Shown here piece after piece: positions 44,989 to 54,083 of a DNA stretch of 64,000 bases (positions are counted from its first letter, which is position 1; every line of letters starts with the position of its first letter). The DNA lies in the NCBI GenBank assembly GCA_013335175.1, contig JAAXWC010000002.1, positions 1 to 64,000 of the forward strand, read 5' to 3'. Position numbers and translations under genes: made by a program. The DNA comes from Candidatus Roizmanbacteria bacterium. Lineage in GTDB: Bacteria > Patescibacteriota > Microgenomatia > UBA1406 > GWC2-37-13. The notes under the pieces are model-generated. The model made no database searches and was not told the origin of the DNA. It worked only from the letters and a program-made list of their open reading frames with translations.

Positions 44989-45795
44989 CTATATTTTCCC
45001 TAAAGCCATCTTGATTTGGTACAAATGTTCCAGAACGTGGCTCTTTTCATCATCATCAAATACCCAATCAAACTCATTTCTTCTTGCGTTTAATTTCTCT
45101 TCACCAATCATTTGTATTTTTTGTTGTAACTGAGCTTCAATTTTCTCCCATACCTCTATTAAGTTTTGCGGGGGAACCGAGCGATACTTTTCCACTGCCT
45201 GCTGATTGAATTCTTCATACTCTCCTGTATCCATAAACCATGGTTGCACGCCTGATTTCCACACTTCAGGAAGCACCTTCATAACTTCTCCTTCCCAATT
45301 GATGAGATGTGCAACGATGTCTTTTACCGTCCAATTATCGTCTACCTGTATTTCCCACTTTTCGGAAGATAACGTTTTTAAAAATGCAACGCACTCTTCT
45401 ACCACATTTTTGTATTTTTTATCTCTACGCAGAATGTCTGAAAAAATTAGCGTATATCCATCCGGATCTTTTAGGTGAAACTGAAGTGTGGTCCATGGTG
45501 TCAGGTATATATCTTTTTCAAAAGCAACATTTTTCGTTTTTAGGTTTCGATAAAAATCAAGAAAATCATCACGATCAAAATAGAGTTCTACACCGTTTCC
45601 CTTCACCTGTTCTTTATTGATATCCTTATACTGTTCGGGCACAAGCATCAAAACAGTTTCACCAACCTTGAAATCTACATACCGGACATCATCAGTTTCT
45701 TTCACTACGGTTTTTTTCTCAAAACCAAGCAGTGATTCGTAAAACTGCGTTGAAGTTTTTATATCGGAAACAACGAGCAGAGGATTAATTTTCAT
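44989..45795 (-). CDS. VOC - DinB/ClbS-like fusion protein
   Basis: 268 aa from the ATG at 45795. Residues ~1-118 are a VOC module (STQFYESLLGFEK, then PWTTLQFHLKDPDGYTLIF). Residues ~122-268 are a DinB/ClbS-like four-helix domain (WTVKDIVAHLINWEGEV; HVLEHLYQIK at the end). Both modules act on small electrophiles or antibiotics elsewhere. A separate copy of each exists close by (41358 and 42502), so this looks like a fusion of locally common modules. TATAAT on the minus strand lies 7 nt before the ATG, supporting this start over an ATG 30 codons upstream. Confidence 0.8.
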   Translation of the reverse strand: MKINPLLVVSDIKTSTQFYESLLGFEKKTVVKETDDVRYVDFKVGETVLMLVPEQYKDINKEQVKGNGVELYFDRDDFLDFYRNLKTKNVAFEKDIYLTPWTTLQFHLKDPDGYTLIFSDILRRDKKYKNVVEECVAFLKTLSSEKWEIQVDDNWTVKDIVAHLINWEGEVMKVLPEVWKSGVQPWFMDTGEYEEFNQQAVEKYRSVPPQNLIEVWEKIEAQLQQKIQMIGEEKLNARRNEFDWVFDDDEKSHVLEHLYQIKMALGKI

Positions 45796-45820
45796 ATAGT
45801 TGATTATAATACCTATAATC
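45796..45820. promoter_or_regulatory. Divergent promoter region with back-to-back -10 boxes
   Basis: Minus-strand TATAAT (plus 45803-45808) lies 7 nt from the VOC fusion start. Plus-strand TATAAT at 45805-45810 lies 10 nt before the hydrolase ATG (45821). The two boxes overlap, so the two promoters should exclude each other. A further TATAAT occurs at 45814-45819. Confidence 0.55.
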
Positions 45821-46669
45821 ATGAAAGAACATCTTGTAATAACACTCAAAGACGGGAGAAGATTGGGATATGCGGAGTATGGCAATCTGAAGGGAGAACC
45901 TCTTTTCTTTTTTCATGGTTGGCCAAGTTGTCGATTTCATGGACAACGATTTGAAATCATTGCAAAAAAACTTCATATTCGACTTATCGCACCTGATAGA
46001 CCAGGATTTGGAAACTCCGATTTTAAAAAGGGACGCACACTCCTCGATTGGGCAAATGATGTGATCGAATTAGCCGATCATCTAAAAATAAAATCGTTTC
46101 CTGTTCTCGGAATTTCTGGAGGTGGACCATATGCTGCGGTCTGCGCTTATGCTCTTTCGAAACGGATAACAAAAGTAGGCATTGTTGTTGCACTTGCTCC
46201 CCCGTACATAAAAGGGATGTTGGATGGAATGGCACTCCAAAACAAACTCGCATGGGGATTCCTTTTTCGTTTTTCAGCAGGAAGGTATCTTATTCTATTT
46301 CTCCAGTTAATTCATATTCGGTACTTCCCTTTTTTACAGGTGCCCGTTTACTCCTCAAAAGATGATCAGAAACTTATAAAACCAGAGTTCAATAAACGCT
46401 TTATGCTAACAATAGCTGAGGCGATGAAACAGGGTGTGAAAGGTGTTGCTTATGATCTAAAACTCTACACCTCTGACTTGGGATTTCCACTGCATAAAAT
46501 TAAAGCAAAGACTTATATTTGGTATGGAGAAACAGATAAAAATGTGTCGGTAAACATGGGTACGTATTACCATGAAAACATTCCCAACAGTGAGTTGACA
46601 CTATACCCAAACGAAGGTCACATTGCACAATTGACACATGCTGAGGAGATATTAAGTACACTTATGTAG
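45821..46669 (+). CDS. Alpha/beta hydrolase
   Basis: 282 aa. Oxyanion-hole FFHGWPSC (~29-36), nucleophile elbow GISGGGPYA (Ser ~97), acid in WYGETDKN (~236) and catalytic His in NEGHIAQ (~263) are all present, with a helical cap between ~120 and 220. The substrate (ester, epoxide or lactone) is unknown. 12 nt before the kinase gene. Confidence 0.92.
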   Translation: MKEHLVITLKDGRRLGYAEYGNLKGEPLFFFHGWPSCRFHGQRFEIIAKKLHIRLIAPDRPGFGNSDFKKGRTLLDWANDVIELADHLKIKSFPVLGISGGGPYAAVCAYALSKRITKVGIVVALAPPYIKGMLDGMALQNKLAWGFLFRFSAGRYLILFLQLIHIRYFPFLQVPVYSSKDDQKLIKPEFNKRFMLTIAEAMKQGVKGVAYDLKLYTSDLGFPLHKIKAKTYIWYGETDKNVSVNMGTYYHENIPNSELTLYPNEGHIAQLTHAEEILSTLM

Positions 46670-46681
46670 TACAATGCTCTC
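46670..46681 (+). promoter_or_regulatory. -10 box of a predicted leaderless kinase mRNA
   Basis: TACAAT at 46670-46675, 6 nt before the ATG at 46682. Confidence 0.55.
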
Positions 46682-47182
46682 ATGAAAAAAGTATTAGTCA
46701 TTGGTACTCCCGGCTCAGGGAAAACATACGTGTCTCACTCTCTTAAAGAAAAAGATATCAATGCCCACGACGCTGATGACATTCCTGCACTTGGCAGATG
46801 GATTGATAAAAAGGGAGCAACCTTTTCATTCAAAGCAGATGCAGATCAACAATGGCTCGACCGACACGATTTTATCTGGGATGTTACCTGGCTCACACAA
46901 TGGTTATCCGAACAAACAGATGACGTATTCTTATTTGGCATTGCTTCAAATTATTTAGAAACCCTCCCCTTGTTTGACCAAACATACTGTTTGCGAGTGG
47001 ATAGAAATATAATCGCGCGGCGGCTCAGAGATCCGTCTCGCGAAAATGAATTTGGAAATAATGAGGATCAATTAAAAAATGTACTCAATTGGGCTGATCA
47101 GTTTTATCTTGAATGTAGTAGTCATAATATTATTTTTATTGATGCTACATTGTCACCTGATGAAATTTATAAACTCTTATGA
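46682..47182 (+). CDS. P-loop nucleoside/small-molecule kinase-like protein
   Basis: 166 aa. Walker A GTPGSGKTYV at residues 8-17, HDADDIPALGRW as a substrate-side acidic motif, and a lid-like RRLRDPSRENEFG (~115-127). Resembles adenylate/shikimate kinase-type AAA_33 proteins; substrate unknown. It overlaps the HhH gene by 4 nt. Confidence 0.8.
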   Translation: MKKVLVIGTPGSGKTYVSHSLKEKDINAHDADDIPALGRWIDKKGATFSFKADADQQWLDRHDFIWDVTWLTQWLSEQTDDVFLFGIASNYLETLPLFDQTYCLRVDRNIIARRLRDPSRENEFGNNEDQLKNVLNWADQFYLECSSHNIIFIDATLSPDEIYKLL

Positions 47183-47439
47183 AACATCTGGTTCTCAAAG
47201 AACTCATGATCATTCCGGGGGTAGGAAAATCGCTTGCTCAGGATCTGTATGATCAAGGAATCCGAAGCATTGATGATCTTATAAATCGAGATCCGGAGCA
47301 GATGTATGAAAAACAATGCGAGCTGCAAGGCGGACATGTAGACCGTTGCGTCCTCTACGTATTCCGCTGTGCCGTTTACTTTGCTTCGCACAAAACTCAC
47401 GACCCAGAAAAGCTAAAATGGTGGAACTGGAAAGACTAA
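47179..47439 (+). CDS. Cdd1-like helix-hairpin-helix protein
   Basis: 86 aa. LMIIPGVGKSLAQDLYDQGI (residues 9-28) is a helix-hairpin-helix, followed by SIDDLINRDPEQMYEKQC and a His/Cys-containing GGHVDRCVLYVFRCA. This matches the small 'pathogenicity locus' Cdd1 family, whose role is unknown and may involve nucleic-acid binding. Confidence 0.82.
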   Translation: MKHLVLKELMIIPGVGKSLAQDLYDQGIRSIDDLINRDPEQMYEKQCELQGGHVDRCVLYVFRCAVYFASHKTHDPEKLKWWNWKD

Positions 47440-47485
47440 CACTTCTGCTTGATCAATAATCATAACTTAGCTATCATGAAAACTA

Positions 47486-49276
47486 ATGAAAATAATACAT
47501 GCAGTATCCTTTGTAGTTCAGCGTGCGTACCGGGCAGCCGGCATTATTTTTGTCTTATACCTAATCGGAATTATACTTCTCGCGTTTGGACCTATTATCA
47601 ACATCGCTTTTTTTAAAGCTGCAATTGACAGTATTACTAATAATCACACGTTCCTCGGAATGACACTTCTTGGTATTGTGGTAATGCGTTTTGGATTTGA
47701 AGTATTACAAAACACCTTAAGTAAAGCGAATGAATACTTATGGAACATGATTGAAGTAAAACAAGCACTTTATAACGTCACCGCGTTTGTTGATAAACTT
47801 GCCACACTGGATCTCGCGTGCATCGAAAATCCAGAAGTTTATGACAAAATTTGGCGATCTTTTAATCGACTCGCCTGGCAGCTACGGTATTATCTCGACG
47901 CCTCGACAAAATTACTTGGAAAAACCATAGAACTATCACTTTCTATTGGCATTTTTCTATTCGCCTCACCTTTGTCTGCATTATTTATCGTCATTGCAAA
48001 TATTGTCCCCATTCTTATACGCGGGAAACTAGGAGATCTGAGTTTTAATATTTACAAAGCGGATTCTGAATTGAGAAGAAAATATGAATATACCTCTTCC
48101 CTAGTAACTAACAGGGAAGTAATCGTAGAGCTAAAACAATACCAGGGTTTTCAATTCGCAAAGAAAAAATTAGTAGAAATTTACGATAGTTTCGGAAATA
48201 AGCAGAAACAGTTGTACAAAAAATCATGGATTGTTTTTTCTTATGTAGATTTACTCCCTATTGCCGCAATCTTTTTTTTTCTTATAACACTTGCCCTTCA
48301 GCTGGAAAAACATCAGATTACTACCGGAACTTTCGTTTTTTTATTTACAAATATTTTTGTATTCAACAGTGCTCTCGCACAACTAGGAAATTATTTGGGA
48401 GCAGTTATTTCGGAAAGCAGTTCAATGCAGGATGCACTTGATTACTATCAATTACAACCAAAAATTCAATTCCCTTTATTATCTCAGAGCGATGAAAAAA
48501 AGTTGTTGGATAAATTACAACATCCTACTATTGAAATAAAAAATCTTTCGTATCAGTATCCTAATGCACCCCAAAAAGCTCTATCTCACATTAATCTCAC
48601 CATTCCCTATGGACAAAATATTGCACTTATTGGAGTAAACGGAGCGGGGAAGTCAACTTTGGTTAAACTCCTACTTCGTGTGTACGATCCAACTGAAGGA
48701 GAAATATTTATGAACGGAATTAATCTGAAAGAAATTCCCGAGAAGATTATTTTTAAAACTTATTCTACATTGTTTCAATCATTCGGAAAGTTTTATTTAA
48801 CCATTCGAGAAAATTTGGAGCTAGCAGCTGGAAAAAAATTATCAGATGACGAATACATCGAAGCACTCAAGAAATCACATTCCTGGGCGTTTATCAAAGA
48901 GTTTCCGGAAACGCTCGATCAACAACTCGGACCAACATACACAAATGGCATTGACCTTTCAGGAGGGCAATGGCAACAACTAGCAATCGGGAAAACACTC
49001 ATTCGAAAAACACCGGTCCTGATCTTAGATGAACCTACCAGTGCGGTAGATGCTCAGGCAGAAATGGAAATTTTCGATCGTTTACAAAAGGAAACAAAAG
49101 ATTCCACGGTTATATTTATTTCTCATCGATTTTCCACCATCAAAGATGCCGAGCGTATTATTGTTCTGGATAATGGGGGAATTATTGAAGATGGAAATCA
49201 CAAAGAGCTCATGCAACAGGAAGGAAAATATGCAAATTTATACACCCTCCAAGCAAAAAGATATATGAGAGTATAA
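47486..49276 (+). CDS. ABC exporter, fused permease-ATPase (ABCB type)
   Basis: 596 aa half-transporter, functional as a dimer. TM domain ~1-320 with six helices; ATPase domain ~345-596 with Walker A GVNGAGKST, signature LSGGQWQQLAIGKTL, Walker B VLILDEPTSAVDA and H-loop FISHRF. Exports an unknown lipid, peptide or drug. The ATG at 47486 has TATCAT 8 nt upstream. Its place in the small-molecule enzyme stretch fits efflux or self-protection (inference). Confidence 0.93.
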   Translation: MKIIHAVSFVVQRAYRAAGIIFVLYLIGIILLAFGPIINIAFFKAAIDSITNNHTFLGMTLLGIVVMRFGFEVLQNTLSKANEYLWNMIEVKQALYNVTAFVDKLATLDLACIENPEVYDKIWRSFNRLAWQLRYYLDASTKLLGKTIELSLSIGIFLFASPLSALFIVIANIVPILIRGKLGDLSFNIYKADSELRRKYEYTSSLVTNREVIVELKQYQGFQFAKKKLVEIYDSFGNKQKQLYKKSWIVFSYVDLLPIAAIFFFLITLALQLEKHQITTGTFVFLFTNIFVFNSALAQLGNYLGAVISESSSMQDALDYYQLQPKIQFPLLSQSDEKKLLDKLQHPTIEIKNLSYQYPNAPQKALSHINLTIPYGQNIALIGVNGAGKSTLVKLLLRVYDPTEGEIFMNGINLKEIPEKIIFKTYSTLFQSFGKFYLTIRENLELAAGKKLSDDEYIEALKKSHSWAFIKEFPETLDQQLGPTYTNGIDLSGGQWQQLAIGKTLIRKTPVLILDEPTSAVDAQAEMEIFDRLQKETKDSTVIFISHRFSTIKDAERIIVLDNGGIIEDGNHKELMQQEGKYANLYTLQAKRYMRV

Positions 49277-49301
49277 TCAATTAACAGTTACTATATAAAC
49301 T

Positions 49302-49562
49302 ATGGCAAACTATTATCAACCATCATACTCTCAAACGCTCGATAGTGAGTATTCGGTTAAGCGGAGTGAAGCTATTCAGAAGGAGGTTCCTGAAGCTTCG
49401 CAGTTTGTTGCCCGAACAATGCAACAGCATAATGATTATTTTGTAATGATGTATCGTGAAGCACAAAAAAATGGAACTTCATTAAGCGAGAAAGATCAAC
49501 AGGATTATGAATTAGCAATGCTTCGAGAACGTCAAGGAATCGTAGATCCTTTACCGGAATAA
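49302..49562 (+). CDS. Small hypothetical protein (86 aa)
   Basis: Unrecognised soluble, charged, helix-prone protein rich in Gln and Glu; no TM segment or motif. A Tyr-rich start (MANYYQPSYSQT) leads into amphipathic helices. It ends 2 nt before the convergent prfB stop. TATATA lies a few bases before its ATG. Confidence 0.6.
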   Translation: MANYYQPSYSQTLDSEYSVKRSEAIQKEVPEASQFVARTMQQHNDYFVMMYREAQKNGTSLSEKDQQDYELAMLRERQGIVDPLPE

Positions 49563-49564
49563 TT

Positions 49565-50587
49565 TTATTCCTCTTCAGGAGGCATTTTGAGGTAGGCCTC
49601 GATAAACCCGTCAAGATCTCCATCGAGCACTTTCTCTGTCTGAGAAGACTCATAATCAGTACGTAGGTCTTTGATGAGTTTATACGGATGAAGAACATAG
49701 GAGCGAATCTGGTGTCCCCAGGAAGCAAATTTATCCTTTTTAAAAGTCTGCCGCTCACTCTGACGCTTTTCTTCTTCAATCTGCCACAGCTTTGCTTTTA
49801 AAATTTTTAGAGCATTCTCTCTGTTTTGAAGTTGGTAGCGCTCTGTCTGACAAGCTACCGTGATTCCCGACGGGATGTGTGTCAGACGCACCGCTGTTGC
49901 TACTTTGTTTACATTCTGGCCACCATGACCTCCTGCTCGAAAAAACTGCCATTCCAATTCTTCCTCTTTTACTTCAACTTCTGAATCTCCAACAACAGGT
50001 AAAACTTCTACCAATGCAAATGATGTCTGTCGTAAGGCATCGGCGTTAAATGGCGAAAGACGAACTAATCGATGCGTGCCTGCCTCTACGGTAAGATACC
50101 CATATGCAAACGTACCATGTACATTTAAAGTTATACTTTTTATACCTGCCTCTTCTCCCTCTACCCTATCAATCTCTTCATAACTCCAGCCCTTACGTTC
50201 AAAATAGCGGGTATACATGCGAAGCAAAATGCTTGCCCAGTCCATAGCCTCGGTACCCCCCTGACCTGCGTGAATCGAAAAAATAGCGTCACCCTTGTCA
50301 TAGGTACCCGATAAAAACATGACTACTTCATACTGACTTATAAGCTTTTCTGCCTCATCTAACTCTCCCGCTTCTACACAAAGTTGCATTAACTCAACAT
50401 CATCAATCTCTTTTTTGAGCTGATTAATTTTTTTCATCACTTCAGCAGAATTTTTTGTATCTTCCCAGAAAGCGCCATCGTAGGTCTTTTGTTCAAGTTG
50501 TTTAAGCTCTTCTTTTTTATCTGGCAATTGCACATTTGCAAGAATACTTCCTAATCTTGCTTGTAATTGCTCCAATCGTTCGTCCAT
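49565..50587 (-). CDS. prfB: Peptide chain release factor 2
   Basis: 340 aa from the ATG at 50587. The GGQ catalytic loop (RAGGHGGQNVNKV, ~223) and the RF2-type SPF tripeptide (RLSPFNAD, ~177) identify it as the UGA/UAA factor. It is one uninterrupted frame, so the programmed +1 frameshift found in many prfB genes is not needed. Its presence fits UGA being a stop codon in this genome, unlike SR1/Gracilibacteria. Confidence 0.96.
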   Translation of the reverse strand: MDERLEQLQARLGSILANVQLPDKKEELKQLEQKTYDGAFWEDTKNSAEVMKKINQLKKEIDDVELMQLCVEAGELDEAEKLISQYEVVMFLSGTYDKGDAIFSIHAGQGGTEAMDWASILLRMYTRYFERKGWSYEEIDRVEGEEAGIKSITLNVHGTFAYGYLTVEAGTHRLVRLSPFNADALRQTSFALVEVLPVVGDSEVEVKEEELEWQFFRAGGHGGQNVNKVATAVRLTHIPSGITVACQTERYQLQNRENALKILKAKLWQIEEEKRQSERQTFKKDKFASWGHQIRSYVLHPYKLIKDLRTDYESSQTEKVLDGDLDGFIEAYLKMPPEEE

Positions 50588-50626
50588 ATACAAATATATT
50601 TTTAATAATTTCGAGATAAAGATAAC

Positions 50627-50649
50627 GATTCCGGACAAGCCGGAATGAC
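50627..50649. repeat. Dispersed palindrome, copy D
   Basis: ATTCCGG-ACAAG-CCGGAAT followed by GAC; perfect 7-bp stem, just upstream of prfB. Confidence 0.7.
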
Positions 50650-50657
50650 AACAACCC

Positions 50658-50680
50658 GTCATTGCCGCTCGTCGGCAATC
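50658..50680. repeat. Dispersed palindrome, copy E
   Basis: GTC-ATTGCCG-CTCGT-CGGCAAT; perfect 7-bp stem, 8 nt from copy D in the opposite orientation, so D and E form a pair like B and C. Confidence 0.7.
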
Positions 50681-50741
50681 GTTGTTAAAAAGATTTCATT
50701 ATCACTTCACCTACCTAGTAGTACTAACAAGTGAAATATAC

Positions 50742-50768
50742 AACGGCTATTTTTTGTAAAAAGCCGTT
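50742..50768. other. Hairpin after the PilM-LytR_C stop codon
   Basis: AACGGCT pairs with AGCCGTT around an A/T-rich loop, touching the stop codon of the upstream minus-strand gene. It lacks a T run on that strand, so it is a weak terminator or an mRNA-end stabiliser. Confidence 0.5.
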
Positions 50769-52228
50769 TACTTAAAGTCTTTTCCAATGATGATTATTAT
50801 ATCAGAAGGATCCTTTTCAGGAAGAGTAGTCAGCTTTGGAGATGCAACATTATCCTTCAAATCTGCGACAATAACACTTGCCACTTCTGGTTTGCTTTTT
50901 TTCGTTTGAATTTCTGTCGTTTCATAATCAAATGAATCGGCATTAGCAGTCAAAATTTCTAAATAATTTTTCTCTTTCAATACATCCTTTACGTCGGAAG
51001 CACGACCCTTTGTACCAGATCCGTTCAATATTTTTACCCGCAACGTCTTGCGATCGATTGAAGGCGTAGGTGTTGCAGTTGGTTCCGAAGTAGGCACGGG
51101 AGAAGGAGTGGCTGTCGGGCTCGGCTTAAGTGAAAAAGAAGCCAATTTTGGGAAAGGAATCTTCATGTTCGAAATCCCTACAAACAATGCAAAAGATAAG
51201 GCAAACGAAGCAACGAATAAACCTATTTCCTTGATCGGCAGTTTTTTTCGTGACCCAGCCGAACGACTTACTTTCCGGGCGGTAAAAGTACCTTTTTTCT
51301 TGAGTAATGAGAAGGTCTTGTTTTCCAGAGAGAAAATAAATGCTCCAAAACACACATCAAGGTTGAGGAATGGGAATGCAGCATTCGACTCGGTAACCAG
51401 TAACTTTGCATACTCCTGATAAAACTGAGGAATAATTCGCTTTAAAGGATTTGTCCATATCCCAATATGTTTCGTAAACATATCCTGTCGAACCGTTTCC
51501 GATTGGTCTCCTGAAAGGATAAGTCTGTTTATTTTTTTCCCTTCAGCCTCATATTGCTGCCCGATCTTCTTTAATACATCTTCAATTACTACTGTTTTAT
51601 CCTCTACATAAAATAATTTCTGAGGTACCAGCAATCCAAATGAATCGTATAAATATCCAAAAAGCCGATCAACTCCATACGATGTGTAAAGAATAATCTC
51701 TTTTTTATCTTTGCGAAGGGTTTTTTCAAAAAGTTTGAAATAGGAAAGGGTATCCGGCACAATTGCAGTAATTTCTAGATTTAACAAACTCAGTGCATCT
51801 TGGTAGTTCTGGAACGATTCACGTTTTAATGCATAAAACAAAATTTGCTTTTCTTTGTCTTCCTCATGAACCACAAAATCGTACAGCGACTCATCGATAA
51901 AAATTCCGTGTTTTGATTGCGCCTTTTCTAAAACAAAAGAAACCACCGCGCTATTTGCCATATCAGATGGAACTTCAGTACGAAAGTAGGAAAATGCTTC
52001 TTGTGGAAGAATAATAGTGAGTTCTTTTTCCTTTAGACCATTGGGTACAGCGGTAGCAAGGGCTTCCTTAACTGCCGATGCCAAAAGATCGGCGCTCACT
52101 ACACTCCCATCTTTCAATAAATCAACCTGATGATTTTTCTCATAATACTGAGTCTCAAACTGTCCAAGGAGACTTTTTTTAAGATAAAGAAGGCGGATGT
52201 GATGCTGTTCAATCGACAAATATACCAT
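50768..52228 (-). CDS. PilM-like actin-fold protein fused to a LytR_C domain
   Basis: 486 aa. Residues ~1-290 have a PilM/actin-like ATPase pattern (N-terminal LSIEQHHIRLLYL, Gly-poor phosphate loops, LILSGDQSETV late). One TM helix (~330-352) is followed by a Pro/Thr/Ser-rich linker and a LytR_C domain (~400-486; VKILNGSGTKGRASDVKDVL). PilM normally sits in the cytoplasm and binds PilN; here the chain would span the membrane with the LytR_C part outside. No other pilus gene is adjacent. TATAAT on the minus strand lies 7 nt before the ATG. Confidence 0.8.
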   Translation of the reverse strand: MVYLSIEQHHIRLLYLKKSLLGQFETQYYEKNHQVDLLKDGSVVSADLLASAVKEALATAVPNGLKEKELTIILPQEAFSYFRTEVPSDMANSAVVSFVLEKAQSKHGIFIDESLYDFVVHEEDKEKQILFYALKRESFQNYQDALSLLNLEITAIVPDTLSYFKLFEKTLRKDKKEIILYTSYGVDRLFGYLYDSFGLLVPQKLFYVEDKTVVIEDVLKKIGQQYEAEGKKINRLILSGDQSETVRQDMFTKHIGIWTNPLKRIIPQFYQEYAKLLVTESNAAFPFLNLDVCFGAFIFSLENKTFSLLKKKGTFTARKVSRSAGSRKKLPIKEIGLFVASFALSFALFVGISNMKIPFPKLASFSLKPSPTATPSPVPTSEPTATPTPSIDRKTLRVKILNGSGTKGRASDVKDVLKEKNYLEILTANADSFDYETTEIQTKKSKPEVASVIVADLKDNVASPKLTTLPEKDPSDIIIIIGKDFK

Positions 52229-52241
52229 GTAATTGATTATA
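52229..52241 (-). promoter_or_regulatory. -10 box of a predicted leaderless pilM-lytR_C mRNA
   Basis: TATAAT on the minus strand (plus 52236-52241), 7 nt before the ATG at 52228. Confidence 0.62.
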
Positions 52242-52299
52242 ATAGAGTTCTCATATTAAATACAAGTAAATATAACAATTTGCATACAAATTATTCAAT

Positions 52300-54072
52300 G
52301 TGACTACAGAAATGGAAGATATAACAAACGAAGTGAAGGCTCGAACCGATATCGTAGAACTGGTAGGATCGTATGTAGAACTTAAAAAGGCCGGAAGGAA
52401 CTATAAGGGACTGTGTCCATTTCACCACGAAAAAAGCCCCTCGTTTATGGTTGCCCCCGAACGTCAGCTTTGGAGATGTTTTGGAGCATGCGGCGAAGGT
52501 GGCGATGCTATATCGTTCCTCATGAAGTATGAAAATATAACATTTACCGAAGCCCTCAAAGAATTAGCTCTTCGTGCCGGCATAAAAATAGAAAAAACAA
52601 CCCACGAAGATTTTCAGTGGAAGAAAAAAGAACGACTGTTGCACATAAATACCCTCGCAGCCGAGTATTTTCACTATATTCTTCTCTCACTTCCCGTAGC
52701 AAAGAATGCTCGTGAGTATCTGGAAAAACGCTTGATAAACCAAAAAATTGTGAACACCTTCCAGATTGGATATGCTCCAAATTCCTGGGATTCGCTCCTC
52801 CTATTTTTAAAAAAGAAAAATATAAAAGAAGAAGAAATTGAAGAGACCGGACTTTCGATCCGAAACGCCTCTGGCCGCTCCTACGATCGGTTCCGTGGAA
52901 GGTTAATGTTCCCAATTCGCGATATTCGAGGCTCAATTATTGGATTTTCCGGTCGTATTCTAGACGAAAAGGTAAAAGAAGCAAAGTACGTAAACACTCC
53001 AGAGACTACGTTATACCATAAACGCGAAAGCCTCTTTGGAATTCACCTTGCCAAAGAAGCCATACGTGTTGAAGATAATGCGATTCTCGTCGAGGGAGAG
53101 TTTGACATGATTATGCCGTTTCAACACGGGATAAGTAACATAGTTGCCATAAAGGGCGCAGCAGTAACCCGTGAACAGATTGCACTCCTCAAACGCTGTA
53201 CCAACAAACTAACTCTTATCCTCGACTCTGATGCCGCGGGAGAAGAAGCAATGCGTCGTGGTATTGAAATTGCAGAAGAACAGGAGTGCGAAATGCATAT
53301 TGTTACTTTAGAAGGCGCAAAGGATCCCGATGAAGCAGTACGGAAAGACCTGATTGCCTTCAAAAAAGCTGTTCATAATCCTATCCCCGTATATGATTTT
53401 CTTCTTACCCTCTTTCAAAAAAAATATGCCGATCAAGGAGCCTTCGGAAAGAAAAAAACAGCAGACGATTTTATACCTTTTTTAGATCGAATAAAAAATC
53501 CAATTGTAAAATCTCATTATCTAAAAAAACTAAGTGCTCTGCTCGAGGTGAGTGATGAAAGCATTACTGAACAACTGAAAAAAGTGAAGTACAAACGAAC
53601 GATTAATAAATCTTTTACGAGAACAAAACCAGTTACTACCGAAAAAGACCGCTATGTGATGCTCGAAAAAAACTTGTTTGGGTATATCTTACAACACGAA
53701 GAACCATATCGTTTAGCAGAGATCGTATTTTCAATTCTTAAAGAAAAGGATTTTTTTACCCCTGCATATGGACAACTTGCCCTCGCCTTCCAAACTCATA
53801 GACAGGCAAATCCTGGAGTTTTTGATTATAAAGCCTTTATTGAGATGCTCCCGGCTCCCCTGGTTTCAGTATGCGATGAACTCTACATGATAGACATGAG
53901 TCAGGCAAATGTAGACGAGCACAATTTGCTTCGTCTCGTGCTTGAGTTGAAAAAATTATCTTTAAAACATACCATTACCGAGGGTCTTTCTGAAGAAGAA
54001 GAAAATACCCAGTTTCTTAGTTCTATCTCGCAAGAACTGAAAGAGGTAGAAAAAAAGCTCGCAACGTTGTAA
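52300..54072 (+). CDS. dnaG: DNA primase DnaG
   Basis: 590 aa. Synthesises RNA primers at the fork. The N-terminal CHC2 zinc finger has [11 protein letters not shown] and [10 protein letters not shown] (one residue longer than the usual CFGCG spacing). The Toprim domain shows LVEGEFD (~267) and [12 protein letters not shown] (~307). A C-terminal DnaB-binding-type helical region follows. The start is a GTG at 52300 or the ATG at 52312; TACAAA lies 8 nt before the GTG. It heads a dnaG-rpoD pair, the core of the macromolecular synthesis operon. Confidence 0.96.
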   Translation: MTTEMEDITNEVKARTDIVELVGSYVELKKAGRNYKGLCPFHHEKSPSFMVAPERQLWRCFGACGEGGDAISFLMKYENITFTEALKELALRAGIKIEKTTHEDFQWKKKERLLHINTLAAEYFHYILLSLPVAKNAREYLEKRLINQKIVNTFQIGYAPNSWDSLLLFLKKKNIKEEEIEETGLSIRNASGRSYDRFRGRLMFPIRDIRGSIIGFSGRILDEKVKEAKYVNTPETTLYHKRESLFGIHLAKEAIRVEDNAILVEGEFDMIMPFQHGISNIVAIKGAAVTREQIALLKRCTNKLTLILDSDAAGEEAMRRGIEIAEEQECEMHIVTLEGAKDPDEAVRKDLIAFKKAVHNPIPVYDFLLTLFQKKYADQGAFGKKKTADDFIPFLDRIKNPIVKSHYLKKLSALLEVSDESITEQLKKVKYKRTINKSFTRTKPVTTEKDRYVMLEKNLFGYILQHEEPYRLAEIVFSILKEKDFFTPAYGQLALAFQTHRQANPGVFDYKAFIEMLPAPLVSVCDELYMIDMSQANVDEHNLLRLVLELKKLSLKHTITEGLSEEEENTQFLSSISQELKEVEKKLATL

Positions 54073-54083
54073 AATATCATACT

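Noticed and set aside
49565-50587. Programmed +1 frameshift in prfB
   Set aside because: The gene is a single continuous frame from the ATG at 50587, so no frameshift is needed.
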